From an uncultured Halomicronema sp. (GTDB lineage: Bacteria; Cyanobacteriota; Cyanobacteriia; Phormidesmidales; Phormidesmidaceae), in NCBI GenBank assembly GCA_937897665.1, contig CALCPB010000967.1, positions 1 through 6,460 of the forward strand: a stretch of DNA of 6,460 nt, in the 5' to 3' direction. The notes under the pieces were generated by a model, which worked only from the letters and a program-made list of their open reading frames with translations, was not told where the DNA came from and made no database searches. Positions 5,493-6,460 of this stretch are shown piece by piece (position 1 is the first letter of the stretch; every line of letters begins with the position of its first letter). A program made the position numbers and the translations under genes.

Positions 5493-5513
5493 CTCAGCGC
5501 CTCGGGGGTTTTT
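5482..5513 (+). terminator. Rho-independent terminator (attenuator) before DAHP synthase
   Basis: The 5' arm 5482-5493 (CCCCCGGAGCGC) pairs with 5497-5508 (GCGCCTCGGGGG) around a TCA loop. There are ten Watson-Crick pairs, one G-T wobble and one A-C mismatch, followed directly by TTTTT (5509-5513). It lies 83 bases before the DAHP synthase ATG and 23 bases after the leader peptide stop. No full-length gene ends just upstream, so it is best read as an attenuator rather than the end of an operon. Confidence 0.92.
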
Positions 5514-5583
5514 AATTGCCCATTCAAAGCCCTGTCGCTTTCCTTCACTTGATTCGTCCAAGCCCACCACTCAACTTTTTATT

Positions 5584-5587
5584 AGGA
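5584..5587 (+). promoter_or_regulatory. Shine-Dalgarno of DAHP synthase
   Basis: AGGA at 5584-5587, 9 bases before ATG 5597. It decides the start against the in-frame TTG at 5516, which abuts the terminator T-run and would add 27 residues not expected in the family. Confidence 0.75.
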
Positions 5588-5596
5588 ATTCAACCC

Positions 5597-6454
5597 ATGC
5601 AAGACGCTAAGCTCATCGCCAAATCTCACGACGCTCATCGTTCTGTCATTGCTCTCAATGATCAGGTCACAGTGGGGGGCGACGATCTACTCATTATCGG
5701 TGGTCCCTGTTCGGTCGAGAGTCTAGAGCAAATGGAAACCATCGCCGATCGCTTGGGCCACAGAAGTGTTCAGGCTTTGCGGGGGGGCGTTTACAAACCC
5801 CGCACGTCGCCCTACGCATTCCAAGGGGTGGGTGAGTCCGGTCTGGCCATTTTGGATCGAGTACGGCAGCGCTATCAATTGCCCGTGATCACTGAGGTCA
5901 TGGCCATTCATCAGATTGAGGCGATTGCCGCCCATGCTGACGTGTTGCAGGTAGGCAGTCGCAACATGCAAAACTTTGACCTGCTCAAGGCTCTCGGGGA
6001 AATTGATCGCCCTGTAGTGCTCAAGCGCGGGCTCGCCGCCACTGTGCAAGAGTTTGTCATGGCAGCAGAATACATCGCTAGCCACGGCAATACCCACGTT
6101 ATTTTGTGTGAGCGCGGCATTCGCAGCTTCGACAATTACACTCGCAACGTACTCGATTTAGGGGCAGTCGTGGCGCTTAAGCAGCTGACTCACCTCCCGG
6201 TCATTGCCGACCCGAGTCACGCAGCGGGCAAACGGGAACTGGTCGCGAGCTTGGCCCGAGCGGCGATCGCAGCGGGGGCCGATGGCATCATGGTCGAATG
6301 CCATCCGGTGCCGGACGAATCGATTTCGGATGCTCGCCAAACCCTATCGCTCGACACCATGGCCAATTTAGTCGAGAGCCTCCGACCAATTGCCGCCGCA
6401 GTGGGTCGCACGATTCCCACCCCTCGGGTCGCCGCCCAACCGGCGTTCGTCTAA
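5597..6454 (+). CDS. aroF: 3-deoxy-7-phosphoheptulonate (DAHP) synthase, type I-beta
   Basis: A 285-residue cytoplasmic enzyme that condenses phosphoenolpyruvate with erythrose 4-phosphate, the committed step to chorismate, Phe, Tyr and Trp. It is a TIM-barrel of the type I-beta/KDO8P-synthase-like group. Visible motifs are GGPCSVES (35-42), RGGVYKPRTSPYAFQG (62-77), ITEVM (98-102), QVGSRNMQNFDLL (118-130), LKRG (142-145), ILCERGIRSF (169-178), ADPSHAAG (204-211) and VECHP (233-237). The expected metal ligands C38, H208, E234 and D245 are present, as are the substrate-binding K67, R69, K143 and R144. Only about 30 residues precede the barrel, so the N-terminal ferredoxin-like or chorismate-mutase regulatory domains found in some relatives are absent. 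KDO8P synthase is the main alternative, but KPRTSPYAFQG and the aromatic leader peptide upstream argue for DAHP synthase. Expression is probably controlled by the leader attenuator at 5390-5513. Confidence 0.95.
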   Translation: MQDAKLIAKSHDAHRSVIALNDQVTVGGDDLLIIGGPCSVESLEQMETIADRLGHRSVQALRGGVYKPRTSPYAFQGVGESGLAILDRVRQRYQLPVITEVMAIHQIEAIAAHADVLQVGSRNMQNFDLLKALGEIDRPVVLKRGLAATVQEFVMAAEYIASHGNTHVILCERGIRSFDNYTRNVLDLGAVVALKQLTHLPVIADPSHAAGKRELVASLARAAIAAGADGIMVECHPVPDESISDARQTLSLDTMANLVESLRPIAAAVGRTIPTPRVAAQPAFV

Positions 6455-6460
6455 GCGGGA

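Larger units (their letters stand above)
317..6270. repeat. Eight HIP1 octamers (GCGATCGC)
   Basis: Exact GCGATCGC at 317-324, 522-529, 1086-1093, 2164-2171, 2398-2405, 3503-3510, 5129-5136 and 6263-6270, in both genes and spacers. An octamer is expected about once per 65 kb in random sequence, so this is a large excess and the main taxonomic clue for a cyanobacterium. Confidence 0.9.

Noticed and set aside
5516..5596. TTG start extending the DAHP synthase by 27 residues
   Set aside because: It abuts the T-run of the terminator and has no ribosome binding site, whereas ATG 5597 has AGGA 9 bases upstream.
5723..6097. 124-codon minus-strand frame inside the DAHP synthase gene
   Set aside because: It is antisense to a clearly conserved enzyme, and its own sequence shows no family features.

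Overview
The window looks like chromosomal DNA of a cyanobacterium. The palindromic octamer GCGATCGC (HIP1, characteristic of many cyanobacterial genomes) occurs eight times in 6.46 kb. The gene set also fits: a double-AAA CDC48-like ATPase and a methylglyoxal synthase fused to a lipid kinase. A filamentous Leptolyngbya-like lineage is possible, but that is only an inference.

Layout. The left half is on the minus strand: a CDC48/p97-type ATPase (104-2011) and, after about 450 bp without a gene, a two-gene operon of YbjQ/DUF74-family proteins (2910-3260, then 2466-2906 with an N-terminal membrane anchor). A divergent, repeat-rich intergenic stretch (3261-3758) separates this from the plus-strand half. 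That half holds a methylglyoxal synthase/diacylglycerol-kinase-like fusion (3759-5114), a 482-bp leader region, and a DAHP synthase (5597-6454), the first enzyme of aromatic amino acid biosynthesis.

The most notable element is in the DAHP synthase leader. A 22-codon ORF at 5390-5458 encodes a peptide whose residues 9-16 read WFYHFFFF. Eight of its 22 residues are aromatic, and Phe, Tyr and Trp are all present. Its last three sense codons are the 5' arm (5447-5455) of a perfect 9-bp antiterminator helix with 5484-5492. The same 5484-5492 segment lies in the 5' arm of a strong GC-rich hairpin (5482-5508) followed by TTTTT (5509-5513). This is the full architecture of ribosome-mediated transcription attenuation: stalling at aromatic codons would allow read-through, and completing the peptide would cause termination before the synthase gene. 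The synthase appears to be a type I-beta catalytic core without an added regulatory domain, so control by attenuation makes biological sense. I know of no well-characterised case in cyanobacteria, but I could not search for one.

Other points of interest are the tandem soluble/membrane-anchored YbjQ paralogs, a CDC48-like ATPase whose N domain is replaced by a low-complexity acidic segment, a two-tier RNA hairpin just upstream of the methylglyoxal synthase fusion, and several palindromic intergenic repeats. I see no tRNA, rRNA, CRISPR array, transposase or integrase.
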